From positions 124,001-188,000 of the forward strand of contig NZ_KE384450.1 of assembly GCF_000425785.1 (NCBI RefSeq): a stretch of DNA of 64,000 nt, written 5' to 3'. The notes under the pieces are model-generated. The model was not told where the DNA came from. It was given only the letters and a program-made list of their open reading frames with translations, and did not search any database. The stretch comes from Pseudomonas taiwanensis DSM 21245 (GTDB taxonomy: Bacteria > Pseudomonadota > Gammaproteobacteria > Pseudomonadales > Pseudomonadaceae). A program made the translations under genes and the position numbers. Of this stretch, positions 24,931 through 32,594 are shown piece by piece (the stretch's first letter is position 1; the number at the start of each line of letters is the position of its first letter).

Positions 24931-25628
24931 CACTGGCGGGTTTGTCGCTGCTGCAGCAACAGGTTGCTGAAGCCAGCCCCTGCCAATTGCTTTTGGGCCA
25001 CGGTCAGCTGTTCACGGTTGCTGAACGGCCCGACCAGCACGCGGTACCAGGTCTCTTCCTTGACTGTGCCGGACTCCACCTTGACCGCTTGGCCGAGCAG
25101 AATGATCTGCGCCCGCACCTTGTCGGCATCGGCCTGCTTGCGGAACGAGCCTGCCTGCAGGAAGAACTGGGTGGTGGCCGCAGGCTTGATCACTGGTGGT
25201 GCCGGAGGCGGCGTTTGCCCCATCAGGGCTGCCTGGGCGCGGGCGGTGTCGATCTTGGCGGCTTCAGCGGGTGTGACCGGGGTCACCGGCTGTGCCGGTA
25301 CTGGGGGTGTCTTTTCCGGTACAGCCTCCGGTGGCACGATCACCTCGGACTCTGGCAGCAGGGTGTAGAAGTCGTACTTCGGTTTCACTGGCTGCTGTGG
25401 GGTGACCGGAGCCGTCTTGCTGGCTTCTGCCACCTTTTCTGGCTTCTGCTGTTCCGGCTTGGTGCGCTTGATGTCGCCGCCACCTGGTTCAAGCTTCATC
25501 AGGAAGACAATGAAGGCACCCACGGTCAGACCGACCGCCAGCCATACCCAGCCTGGGATCGGCTGCTTGGTCGGCGCCTGTTGACGGCTCGCGCCGCGCT
25601 TGGGAGCAGGTTTTTTCTTGGCAGCCAA
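24930..25628 (-). CDS. SPOR-domain membrane protein (FtsN-like)
   Basis: The 232-residue bitopic protein has a basic cytoplasmic N-terminus (KKKPAPKRG), one membrane helix (about residues 27-44), a proline-rich periplasmic linker and a C-terminal SPOR domain (about 150-225) that would bind denuded peptidoglycan at the septum. Domain order is that of FtsN, and the position directly after argS (one base between them) is typical for this gene in pseudomonads. It lacks clear FtsN essential-region motifs that I can recognise, so I leave the symbol open. Confidence 0.85.
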   Translation of the reverse strand: MAAKKKPAPKRGASRQQAPTKQPIPGWVWLAVGLTVGAFIVFLMKLEPGGGDIKRTKPEQQKPEKVAEASKTAPVTPQQPVKPKYDFYTLLPESEVIVPPEAVPEKTPPVPAQPVTPVTPAEAAKIDTARAQAALMGQTPPPAPPVIKPAATTQFFLQAGSFRKQADADKVRAQIILLGQAVKVESGTVKEETWYRVLVGPFSNREQLTVAQKQLAGAGFSNLLLQQRQTRQ

Positions 25629-25629
25629 C

Positions 25630-27366
25630 TTACATGCGCTCCAGGGTTTCCAGGCCGAGCAGTTCCAGACCTTGTTTCAGGGTGCGGCCGGTCAGTGCGG
25701 CCAGGCGCAGGCGGCTTTGCTGCTGTTCCGGGTTCTCGGCAGCCAGGATCGGGCAGTTCTCGTAGAAGCTGGAGAACAGGCCGGCGAGGTCGTACAGGTA
25801 GCTGCACAGTACATGCGGAGTGCCTTTGTCGGCGACGTTGTTGAGGATTTCGCCGAACTGCGCCAGGCGTGCGGCCAGGTCCTGCTCGTGGGGCGCCTGC
25901 AATACGATCTTGCCCTCGACCTCGTCAAAGCCTTTGCCGAGCTTGCGGAAAACGCCGGCTACGCGGGTGTAGGCGTACAGCAAGTAGGGGGCGGTATTGC
26001 CTTCGAAATTGAGCATCAATTCGAAGTTGAAGCTGTAGTCACTGGTGCGGTGCTTGGACAGGTCGGCATATTTGACAGCGCCGATACCCACCACTTCGCC
26101 GATGTGGCGCAGATCGTCCTCGGCCAGGCTTGGGTTCTTTTCCTTGACCAGGGTGTAGGCGCGCTCCTTGGCTTCGGTAAGCAAGTCGATCAGCTTCACG
26201 GTGCCGCCGTCGCGGGTCTTGAATGGACGGCCATCGGCGCCGTTCATGGTGCCGAAGCCCATGTGTTCCATTCGCATCGGATGGCCGACGAAGCCGGCAC
26301 GGCGGGCCACCTCGAACACTTGGTTGAAGTGCAGGGCCTGGCGCTGGTCAACGAAGTACAGGGCGCGATCGGCCTTGAGCACGTTGCTGCGGTAGCGCAC
26401 TGCAGCCAGGTCGGTGGTGGCGTACAGGTAGCCGCCGTCGGCTTTCTGCACGATTACCGGCAGAGGTTCGCCTTCGCTGTTCTTGAATTCCTCGAGGAAC
26501 ACGCATTGTGCGCCCTGGTCTTCGACCAGCAGGCCCTTGGCCTTGAGGTCGGCGACCACATTGGCCAGGTCATCGTTGTAGGCGCTTTCGCCCATCACGT
26601 CGGCCATGGTCAGTTTGACGTTGAGCAACTCGTAGGTTTTCTGGCAGTGCGACAGCGAGATGTCCTTGAAGCGTGTCCACAGCGCCATGCAATCCGGGTC
26701 GCCGGCTTGCAGCTTCACGACCAGGCCACGGGCGCGGGTAGCGAACTCTTCGGATTCGTCGAAACGTTTTTTGGCGGCGCGGTAGAAGTTTTCCAGGTCC
26801 GACAGTTCGTCGCTGGTGATTGGGTTTTCTTCCAGATACGCCAGCAGCATGCCGAACTGGGTCCCCCAGTCGCCCACGTGGTTCTGGCGGATCACGTCAT
26901 CGCCGAGGAATTCCAGCACGCGCGCGACACTGTCACCGATGATGGTCGAACGCAGGTGGCCGACGTGCATCTCCTTGGCCAGGTTCGGCGCCGACATGTC
27001 GATCACGACCTTTTCCGCCGGCCCCGCCTTGTGCACGCCCAGGTGGGCATCGGCCAATGCGGCGTCCAGGCGGTTGGCCAGGGCGTCGGTGTTCTGGAAG
27101 AAGTTCAGGAAGCCTGGGCCGGCGATCTCGACCTTGCTGATGTCGGCGCTGGCCGGCAGCGCATCGATCAGCTTTTCGGCCAGGTCGCGGGGCTTCATGC
27201 CCGCAGGCTTGGCCAGCATCATGGCGATGTTGCTGGCGAAGTCGCCGTGGGTCTTGTCCCGGGCGTTTTCCACCTGGATCGCCGGCGACAGCCCTTCAGG
27301 CAGCACACCGTCGGTGACGAGTTGGGTGAGGGCTTGCTGGATCAGCTGGCGAATGGTGTCTTTCAT
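25630..27366 (-). CDS. argS: Arginyl-tRNA synthetase
   Basis: ArgS charges tRNA-Arg. The 578-residue class I synthetase has the N-terminal Add-1 domain, the HIGH-type motif HVGH (H134-H137) in SAPNLAKEMHVGHLRS, the R-rich insertion FKTRDGG in place of a standard KMSKS loop, and the C-terminal DALR anticodon-binding domain ending LLGLETLERM. It is separated from the SPOR gene by a single base and from priA upstream by 108 bases. Confidence 0.97.
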   Translation of the reverse strand: MKDTIRQLIQQALTQLVTDGVLPEGLSPAIQVENARDKTHGDFASNIAMMLAKPAGMKPRDLAEKLIDALPASADISKVEIAGPGFLNFFQNTDALANRLDAALADAHLGVHKAGPAEKVVIDMSAPNLAKEMHVGHLRSTIIGDSVARVLEFLGDDVIRQNHVGDWGTQFGMLLAYLEENPITSDELSDLENFYRAAKKRFDESEEFATRARGLVVKLQAGDPDCMALWTRFKDISLSHCQKTYELLNVKLTMADVMGESAYNDDLANVVADLKAKGLLVEDQGAQCVFLEEFKNSEGEPLPVIVQKADGGYLYATTDLAAVRYRSNVLKADRALYFVDQRQALHFNQVFEVARRAGFVGHPMRMEHMGFGTMNGADGRPFKTRDGGTVKLIDLLTEAKERAYTLVKEKNPSLAEDDLRHIGEVVGIGAVKYADLSKHRTSDYSFNFELMLNFEGNTAPYLLYAYTRVAGVFRKLGKGFDEVEGKIVLQAPHEQDLAARLAQFGEILNNVADKGTPHVLCSYLYDLAGLFSSFYENCPILAAENPEQQQSRLRLAALTGRTLKQGLELLGLETLERM

Positions 27367-27474
27367 GGGGTTCTCTTTTCGACCGCAAGCGCGGTGGAGC
27401 GCCTGGATGCGCAGGTGGAAAAACTGGGCATTATCCGTTGCTGGGGCCGGGTTGCCAACCTTTGCGCGGCAACC

Positions 27475-29694
27475 TTAATAAAGGTCGACTGGATCGACAT
27501 CCAGTGACCAGCGTACCTGACGCCCGCTCGGCATCTGCTCCAACACTAGCAACCAGGCGCTGATCAGTCGATGCAAGGGGGCGCGGGTGTTGGCCTGGAT
27601 CAAGAGTTGAGCGCGGAAGCGTCCCGCGCGGCGCTCCATCGGTGCAGGCACTGGGCCCAACAGCTCGATACCAGGCAGGGCCTGCTCGGCAACCAGTCGC
27701 TCGGCTGCGGCGCACGCCTCGTCGAGGAAGCTTTCTGCCTGGCCCGGTTTGTGGGCTTCGGCACGCAGCAGGGCGAGGTGGGAATACGGCGGAAGGCCCG
27801 CCGTGCGGCGCTCGCTCAGGGCCTGTTCGGCGAAGGCGAAATAGCCTTGCTCGGTCAGTTGCACCAGCAGCGGATGATCGGCCAGGTGGGTCTGGATGAT
27901 GACCTTGCCTGGCTCCTCCGCACGGCCAGCACGGCCTGCTACCTGGACGATCAACTGCGCCATGCGCTCGCTGGCGCGGAAATCGCCGGAAAACAATCCG
28001 CCATCGGCATCGAGAATGGCAACCAGGGTCACCCGCGGGAAGTGGTGACCCTTGGCCAGCATCTGGGTGCCTACGAGAATGCTCGGCTGGCCGCGCTGGA
28101 TGGTGGTGAAAAGGTTGTGCATGGCGTCCTTGCGAGCGGTGCTGTCGCGGTCGACGCGCAGGATCGGGTAGTCCGGGAACAGAACCTTCAGGCGCTCTTC
28201 GGCCCGCTCGGTACCGGCCCCCACAGGGCGCAGGTCGACGTGATTGCACTGCGGGCACTGCTGCGGCAGGCGCTCGTCATAGCCGCAGTGGTGGCAGCGC
28301 AGGACACCGGAGCGCTGGTGCACGGTCATGCGGGCATCGCAGCGCGGGCATTCGGACAACCAGCCGCAGTCATGACACAGCAGGGTGGGGGCAAAGCCGC
28401 GCCGATTGAGGAACACCAGCACCTGCTGGCCGGCTTCCAGGGTCTGGCGGATGGCCTGCTGCAGTGGGCCACTGATGCCACTGTCCAATGGCAGGCTTTT
28501 CACATCCAGGCGCAGCATGCGCGGGGCGCGGGCGCCGCCGGCGCGCTGGTTCATGCGGAGCAGGCGGTAGCGTCCGGTCAGGGCGTTGTGCAGGGTTTCC
28601 AGCGAAGGTGTCGCGGAGCCGAGTACGATCGGGATGTTCTCTTGATGCGCCCGTACCAGCGCGAGGTCGCGGGCGTGATAGCGCAGCCCTTCCTGCTGTT
28701 TATAAGAGCCGTCGTGCTCCTCGTCGATGATGATCAGGCCTGGGTTCTTCATCGGCGTGAACAAGGCCGAGCGCGTTCCGATGATGATGTCGGCTTCGCC
28801 ATCACGGGCGGCCAGCCAGGCGTCGAGGCGCTCGCGGTCGTTGACGGCCGAATGCAGCAAGGCGATGCGGGCATTGAAGCGTTGCTCGAAGCGCGCCAGG
28901 GTCTGTGGGCCCAGGTTGATCTCCGGAATCAGCACCAGTGCCTGCTTGCCGGCCTCCAGGGTTTCGCGGATCAGTTGCAGGTAGACCTCGGTCTTGCCGC
29001 TGCCGGTGACACCAGCCAGGAGAAAGGCGGCGAAGCTGCCAAAGCCCTCGCGCACGGTGTCGAAGGCCTCGCGCTGCTCTTCATTGAGCGGCAGTTCCGG
29101 CTGAGCCAGCCAGTGCTCATGCCGTGCCCCGGGCAGATGGCGGCGGACCTCGACCTGGACCAGGTCCTTGGCCAGCAGCAGGTCCAGGCTGTCCTTGTTC
29201 AGGTTGAGTTTGCTCAACAGGCTATGGGCCACGCCGTGCGGATGCTGGGCCAGTGTCTTGAGTGCATCACGCTGGCGCGGAGCACGGGCGATGCGTGGGT
29301 CTTCCAGGCGCGCGCCAGGGGCGACGTGCCAGAAGCGCTCCTGGCGCATCTCGGCCGGTTCACCCTGGCGCAGCAGGGAGGGCAGCGCCCAGCTCAGGGT
29401 GTCGCCCAAGCTGTGCTGGTAGTACTGGGCGGTCCACAGGCACAGCTTGAACAGGGCAGTGGGCACGGGTGAGACCGGGTCGAGCAGGGTAATCGCCGGC
29501 TTTAGCTTGTCAGCGGGCACTTCGCTCTGGTCGCAGACCTCCACCAGCACGCCGATGATTTCGCGCCGGCCGAATGGCACGCGAATACGCATGCCAGGCT
29601 CCAGTACCTGGCGCGCCATGCTCGCCGGTGCCCGATAGTCGAACAGGCGACGCAAGGGAGAAGGGAGGGCAAGGCGCAGTATGACGTCGGACAC
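27475..29694 (-). CDS. priA: Primosomal replication-restart helicase PriA
   Basis: PriA recognises stalled replication forks and reloads the replisome. The 739-residue helicase has a 3' DNA-binding domain, Walker A GVTGSGKTEVY, the DEEH box (IIDEEHDGSYK), a zinc-binding insert with eight cysteines in CxxC pairs (from CHDCGWLSECPRC to CPQC), and motif V/VI segments ending in VAGRAGR. I prefer the GTG at 29694 because the family sequence (VSDVILRLALP) starts there; an ATG at 29721 would add nine residues and has no better ribosome-binding site. It is divergent from rpmE. Confidence 0.94.
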   Translation of the reverse strand: MSDVILRLALPSPLRRLFDYRAPASMARQVLEPGMRIRVPFGRREIIGVLVEVCDQSEVPADKLKPAITLLDPVSPVPTALFKLCLWTAQYYQHSLGDTLSWALPSLLRQGEPAEMRQERFWHVAPGARLEDPRIARAPRQRDALKTLAQHPHGVAHSLLSKLNLNKDSLDLLLAKDLVQVEVRRHLPGARHEHWLAQPELPLNEEQREAFDTVREGFGSFAAFLLAGVTGSGKTEVYLQLIRETLEAGKQALVLIPEINLGPQTLARFEQRFNARIALLHSAVNDRERLDAWLAARDGEADIIIGTRSALFTPMKNPGLIIIDEEHDGSYKQQEGLRYHARDLALVRAHQENIPIVLGSATPSLETLHNALTGRYRLLRMNQRAGGARAPRMLRLDVKSLPLDSGISGPLQQAIRQTLEAGQQVLVFLNRRGFAPTLLCHDCGWLSECPRCDARMTVHQRSGVLRCHHCGYDERLPQQCPQCNHVDLRPVGAGTERAEERLKVLFPDYPILRVDRDSTARKDAMHNLFTTIQRGQPSILVGTQMLAKGHHFPRVTLVAILDADGGLFSGDFRASERMAQLIVQVAGRAGRAEEPGKVIIQTHLADHPLLVQLTEQGYFAFAEQALSERRTAGLPPYSHLALLRAEAHKPGQAESFLDEACAAAERLVAEQALPGIELLGPVPAPMERRAGRFRAQLLIQANTRAPLHRLISAWLLVLEQMPSGRQVRWSLDVDPVDLY

Positions 29695-29764
29695 GCGGAA
29701 GGTCTCGGCAGGGTATTTCAACGAGTGGCGAGACTAGCAGACGACCGTCGGTGCAAGCGACAAC

Positions 29765-29792
29765 TTGCGCTGACGCTGTGCTCTGGTATTAT
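29765..29792 (+). promoter_or_regulatory. Candidate sigma-70 promoter of rpmE
   Basis: TTGCGC (29765-29770), 16 bases, TATTAT (29787-29792) with an extended -10 (TGG just before it). The predicted start near 29799 gives a leader of about 64 bases. Confidence 0.6.
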
Positions 29793-29806
29793 TCGCCGCC
29801 TAATTA

Positions 29807-29844
29807 CGTGCGGTATTCAACAATTGGTGTTGGGTGGCGGCACG
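29807..29844 (+). ncRNA. Candidate structured leader of rpmE (possible L31 autoregulatory RNA)
   Basis: Within the predicted 5' UTR, CGTGC (29807-29811) pairs with GCACG (29840-29844), enclosing a second hairpin CAACA/TGTTG (29818-29832) with a five-base loop. The ribosome-binding site follows shortly after. Ribosomal protein L31 leaders are known in gammaproteobacteria; whether this matches their consensus was not tested. Confidence 0.4.
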
Positions 29845-29862
29845 CAGCTCGAGGAAGTGACC

Positions 29863-30078
29863 ATGAAAGCAGATATTCATCCGAACTACGAAGTAGTTGC
29901 AGTCACCTGCAGCTGCGGCAACAAATTCGAAACCCGTTCGACCCTGGCCAAGCCGCTGGCGATCGACGTGTGCTCCCAGTGCCACCCGTTCTACACTGGT
30001 AAGCAGAAAGTCCTGGACACCGGTGGTCGCGTACAGAAGTTCGCCGATCGCTTCGGTATGTTCGGTACCAAGAAGTAA
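29863..30078 (+). CDS. rpmE: 50S ribosomal protein L31 (zinc-binding form)
   Basis: L31 is a small large-subunit protein that bridges to the 30S head. The 71-residue product has the four cysteines of the zinc-containing (C+) form: C16 and C18 (CSC) and C37 and C40 (CSQC). The alternative zinc-free paralogue used under zinc starvation is not in this window. AGGAAG lies just before the ATG. An extended -10 promoter precedes it and an intrinsic terminator follows. Confidence 0.97.
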   Translation: MKADIHPNYEVVAVTCSCGNKFETRSTLAKPLAIDVCSQCHPFYTGKQKVLDTGGRVQKFADRFGMFGTKK

Positions 30079-30080
30079 TC

Positions 30081-30902
30081 ATGCGCATGGCGAATCCTTC
30101 GGGCTTCGCATTGCTGCAAAAAAAGGCGCCCCTTGTGGGCGCTTTTTTTGTGGGCGCGATGTGGCATTTTCCGGCTCTGGCGTTCTGCCCGCTGCCGGAA
30201 AACCCGCAGATGGTAGCCGTGCGACAGATCGTCGATGGCGATACCTTGCGCCTGACCGACGGTCGCAGTGTGCGTCTGATCGGTATCAATGCCCCGGAGA
30301 TTGGGCGCCAAGGGCGCAGCAGTGAGCCTTACGCCGAAATGGCCAGGCAACGCCTGCAGGCGTTGGTCAAGGCCAGTGATGGCCGCGTAGGCCTGGTGCC
30401 GGGTGTCGAGGCAAAGGACAGGTACGGCCGCACCTTGGCCCATGTCTACGGCCGCAATGGCGACAATTTCGAAGCTCGTTTACTCAGCGAGGGGCTTGGC
30501 TATCGTGTCGCGGTCGCGCCCAATGTTCGCCTCGCCGGTTGCCAGCAGAGCGCCGAACAGGCAGCGCGTGCTTCCGGAGCGGGGTTGTGGCGACGTTCAC
30601 CGGTGGTGCGCGGTGGCGATGTCAAACGGTCCGGGTTTGCCGTGATCGGCGGCAGAATCACCGGCATCGAGCGCAATCGCGGTGGTGTCTGGCTCGAACT
30701 CGACGATGCGCTGGTGCTGCAGGTTCCCGCTCGTCTGCAACGCAACTTCCCTTCGAGCTTCTTCGATAACCTCAAGGGACGCCAGGTCGAAGCGCGTGGC
30801 TGGGTGCTGGACCGTTCCCGCAAGGGGGGGCTTAAGCCAGGGCAGCGACGCTGGGTGTTGCCATTGACTGATCCGAGCATGCTGGAGCGCGTTTCACGGT
30901 GA
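30081..30902 (+). CDS. Thermonuclease (SNase)-like exported protein
   Basis: The protein (up to 273 residues) contains a staphylococcal-nuclease domain: VDGDTLRL, the catalytic Arg/Glu segment VRLIGINAPE, and a second arginine in DRYGRTLAHVYG. A signal peptide is visible (KK followed by a hydrophobic run ending ALA-FC, about residues 14-34), so it is probably exported. A C-terminal OB-like extension (about residues 185-270) follows the nuclease domain. The start is uncertain: the in-frame ATGs at 30081 and 30087 lie three to nine bases after rpmE, and the signal peptide is encoded by the rpmE terminator itself. A later ATG at 30159 would remove most of the signal. Confidence 0.75.
   Translation: MRMANPSGFALLQKKAPLVGAFFVGAMWHFPALAFCPLPENPQMVAVRQIVDGDTLRLTDGRSVRLIGINAPEIGRQGRSSEPYAEMARQRLQALVKASDGRVGLVPGVEAKDRYGRTLAHVYGRNGDNFEARLLSEGLGYRVAVAPNVRLAGCQQSAEQAARASGAGLWRRSPVVRGGDVKRSGFAVIGGRITGIERNRGGVWLELDDALVLQVPARLQRNFPSSFFDNLKGRQVEARGWVLDRSRKGGLKPGQRRWVLPLTDPSMLERVSR
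30118..30149 (+). terminator. Intrinsic terminator of rpmE, inside the nuclease-like reading frame
   Basis: A seven-A run, GCGCCC, a five-base loop, GGGCGC and seven T residues form a textbook terminator 39 bases after the rpmE stop. It overlaps the signal-peptide coding part of the downstream gene, so expression of that gene depends on readthrough or on a later start. Confidence 0.85.
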
Positions 30903-31081
30903 AATAATTGTAGACATTTCGCTATCAGATTGTACACACTGGAAGCCGTATCCACCGTGGGTTGTAGCGTAAAGTCGTAGGCTAAAGGCCTTGACACAAG
31001 TGACTGACCAGTCTTGTGGCTCCCCGGCTCTTTGCGTATCCTCGGCGGTCCGTCAGAACAGTAAATAGCGGAATGCCCACC

Positions 31082-32350
31082 ATGTCAGACCTGAAAACCG
31101 CCGCTCTCGAATATCACGCTCAACCTCGTCCGGGGAAACTGAGCGTCGAGCTCTCCAAGCCAACTGCCACCGCCCGCGACCTCGCCCTGGCCTACAGCCC
31201 AGGTGTTGCCGAGCCCGTGCGCGAGATCGGCCGTGATCCGGAGCTGGCCTACAAATACACCGGCAAGGGCAACCTGGTTGCGGTGATCTCCGATGGCACT
31301 GCCATCCTCGGTCTGGGTGACCTCGGCCCACTGGCGTCCAAGCCGGTCATGGAAGGCAAGGGTGTTCTGTTCAAGCGTTTCGCTGGTATCGATGTATTCG
31401 ACATCGAAGTCGACTCCGAAAGCCCACAGGCGTTCATCGACACCGTCAAGCGTATCTCCATCACCTTCGGTGGTATCAACCTCGAAGACATCAAGGCGCC
31501 TGAGTGCTTCGAGATCGAGCGCACCCTGATCGAGCAGTGCGATATCCCGGTCTTCCACGATGACCAGCACGGCACCGCTATCGTGACTGCCGCTGGCATG
31601 ATCAACGCCCTGGAAATCGCCGGCAAGAAACTCGAAGATGCCAAGATCGTCTGCCTGGGTGCTGGTGCCGCCGCTATCTCCTGCATGAAGCTGCTGGTCA
31701 GCATGGGTGCCAAGGTCGAGAACATCTTCATGATCGACCGTAGCGGCGTGATTCACGCCGGTCGTGACGACCTGAACCAGTACAAGGCTCAGTTCGCCCA
31801 CGCCACCGACAAGCGCACGCTGGCCGATGCCCTGGATGGTGCCGACGTGTTCGTTGGTCTGTCCGGTCCGAACCTACTGAGCGCTGAAGGCCTGAAGTCG
31901 ATGGCAGCCAACCCGATCGTGTTCGCGTGCTCGAACCCTGATCCGGAAATCTCCCCAGAGCTGGCCCACGCCACCCGCAGCGATGTGATCATGGCGACCG
32001 GTCGTTCCGACTACCCGAACCAGGTCAACAACGTGCTGGGCTTCCCGTTCATCTTCCGTGGCGCTCTGGACGTTCGTGCCAAGCGCATCAACGAAGAAAT
32101 GAAGATCGCCGCCGCCGTCGCCCTGAAAGACCTGGCCAAGCTGCCGGTGCCGAAGGAAGTCTGCGAAGCCTACGGTGTTGAAGGTCTGGAGTTCGGCCGT
32201 GAGTACATCATTCCGAAGCCGCTGGATGCACGTCTGATCACCGTCGTTTCCGATGCCGTGGCCAAGGCTGCGATCGAATCCGGCGTGGCTACCCTGCCGT
32301 ATCCGAAGCACTACCCGCTGAAAAGCGTGGATGAAGTGTTCAACGGCTGA
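31082..32350 (+). CDS. maeB: NADP-dependent malic enzyme, short form
   Basis: Malic enzyme decarboxylates malate to pyruvate while reducing NADP. The 422 residues cover only the malic and NAD(P)-binding domains: LAYSPGVAEP, VFHDDQHGTA and the dinucleotide motif CLGAGAAAISCMKL. The phosphotransacetylase-like domain present in the roughly 760-residue E. coli MaeB is absent, as is normal for pseudomonads. The ATG at 31082 begins MSDLKTAALEYH; an in-frame upstream start at 31016 has no family support. TTGACA at 30991-30996 could be a -35, but no good -10 follows. Confidence 0.93.
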   Translation: MSDLKTAALEYHAQPRPGKLSVELSKPTATARDLALAYSPGVAEPVREIGRDPELAYKYTGKGNLVAVISDGTAILGLGDLGPLASKPVMEGKGVLFKRFAGIDVFDIEVDSESPQAFIDTVKRISITFGGINLEDIKAPECFEIERTLIEQCDIPVFHDDQHGTAIVTAAGMINALEIAGKKLEDAKIVCLGAGAAAISCMKLLVSMGAKVENIFMIDRSGVIHAGRDDLNQYKAQFAHATDKRTLADALDGADVFVGLSGPNLLSAEGLKSMAANPIVFACSNPDPEISPELAHATRSDVIMATGRSDYPNQVNNVLGFPFIFRGALDVRAKRINEEMKIAAAVALKDLAKLPVPKEVCEAYGVEGLEFGREYIIPKPLDARLITVVSDAVAKAAIESGVATLPYPKHYPLKSVDEVFNG

Positions 32351-32368
32351 TCCAGTCGTAGCGATGTG

Positions 32369-32404
32369 AAAAAGCCCTGGCTCGCGAGAGTCGGGGCTTT
32401 TTTT
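32369..32404 (+). terminator. Intrinsic terminator of maeB
   Basis: AAAAAGCCC and GGGGCTTTTTTT flank a loop of about 15 bases, 19 bases after the maeB stop. Confidence 0.85.
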
Positions 32405-32427
32405 CGCTTGAGTTTTGTGGGGGTGTA

Positions 32428-32555
32428 AATCGAGCGGCGCATCGCGAGCAGGCGCGATAAAAGGCGCTTGCGCGCATCTACCACTGACGTACTGGCCCGA
32501 AACAGACGTAGGAGCGAGCCTTGCTCGCGATGCGCCGCGCGGGCGGCGCTCGATT
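32428..32555. repeat. Imperfect inverted repeat / REP-type element between maeB and ponA
   Basis: The left arm (32428-32450) runs AATCGAGCG then GCGCATCGCGAGCA. The right arm (32508-32555) carries the reverse complement of both blocks, interrupted by about ten bases, and ends CTCGATT. The right arm also contains GTAGGAGCGAG and TTGCTCGCGA, typical of Pseudomonas REP sequences. About 57 bases separate the arms. It sits in the convergent gap after the maeB terminator. Confidence 0.7.
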
Positions 32556-32594
32556 CACGTACCGCCGCGGCGCTAGGCAAGCACCCGAACGGGC

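Noticed and set aside
25600..27507. A 635-codon plus-strand frame opposite argS
   Set aside because: ArgS motifs on the minus strand are unambiguous; the opposite frame has no family character.
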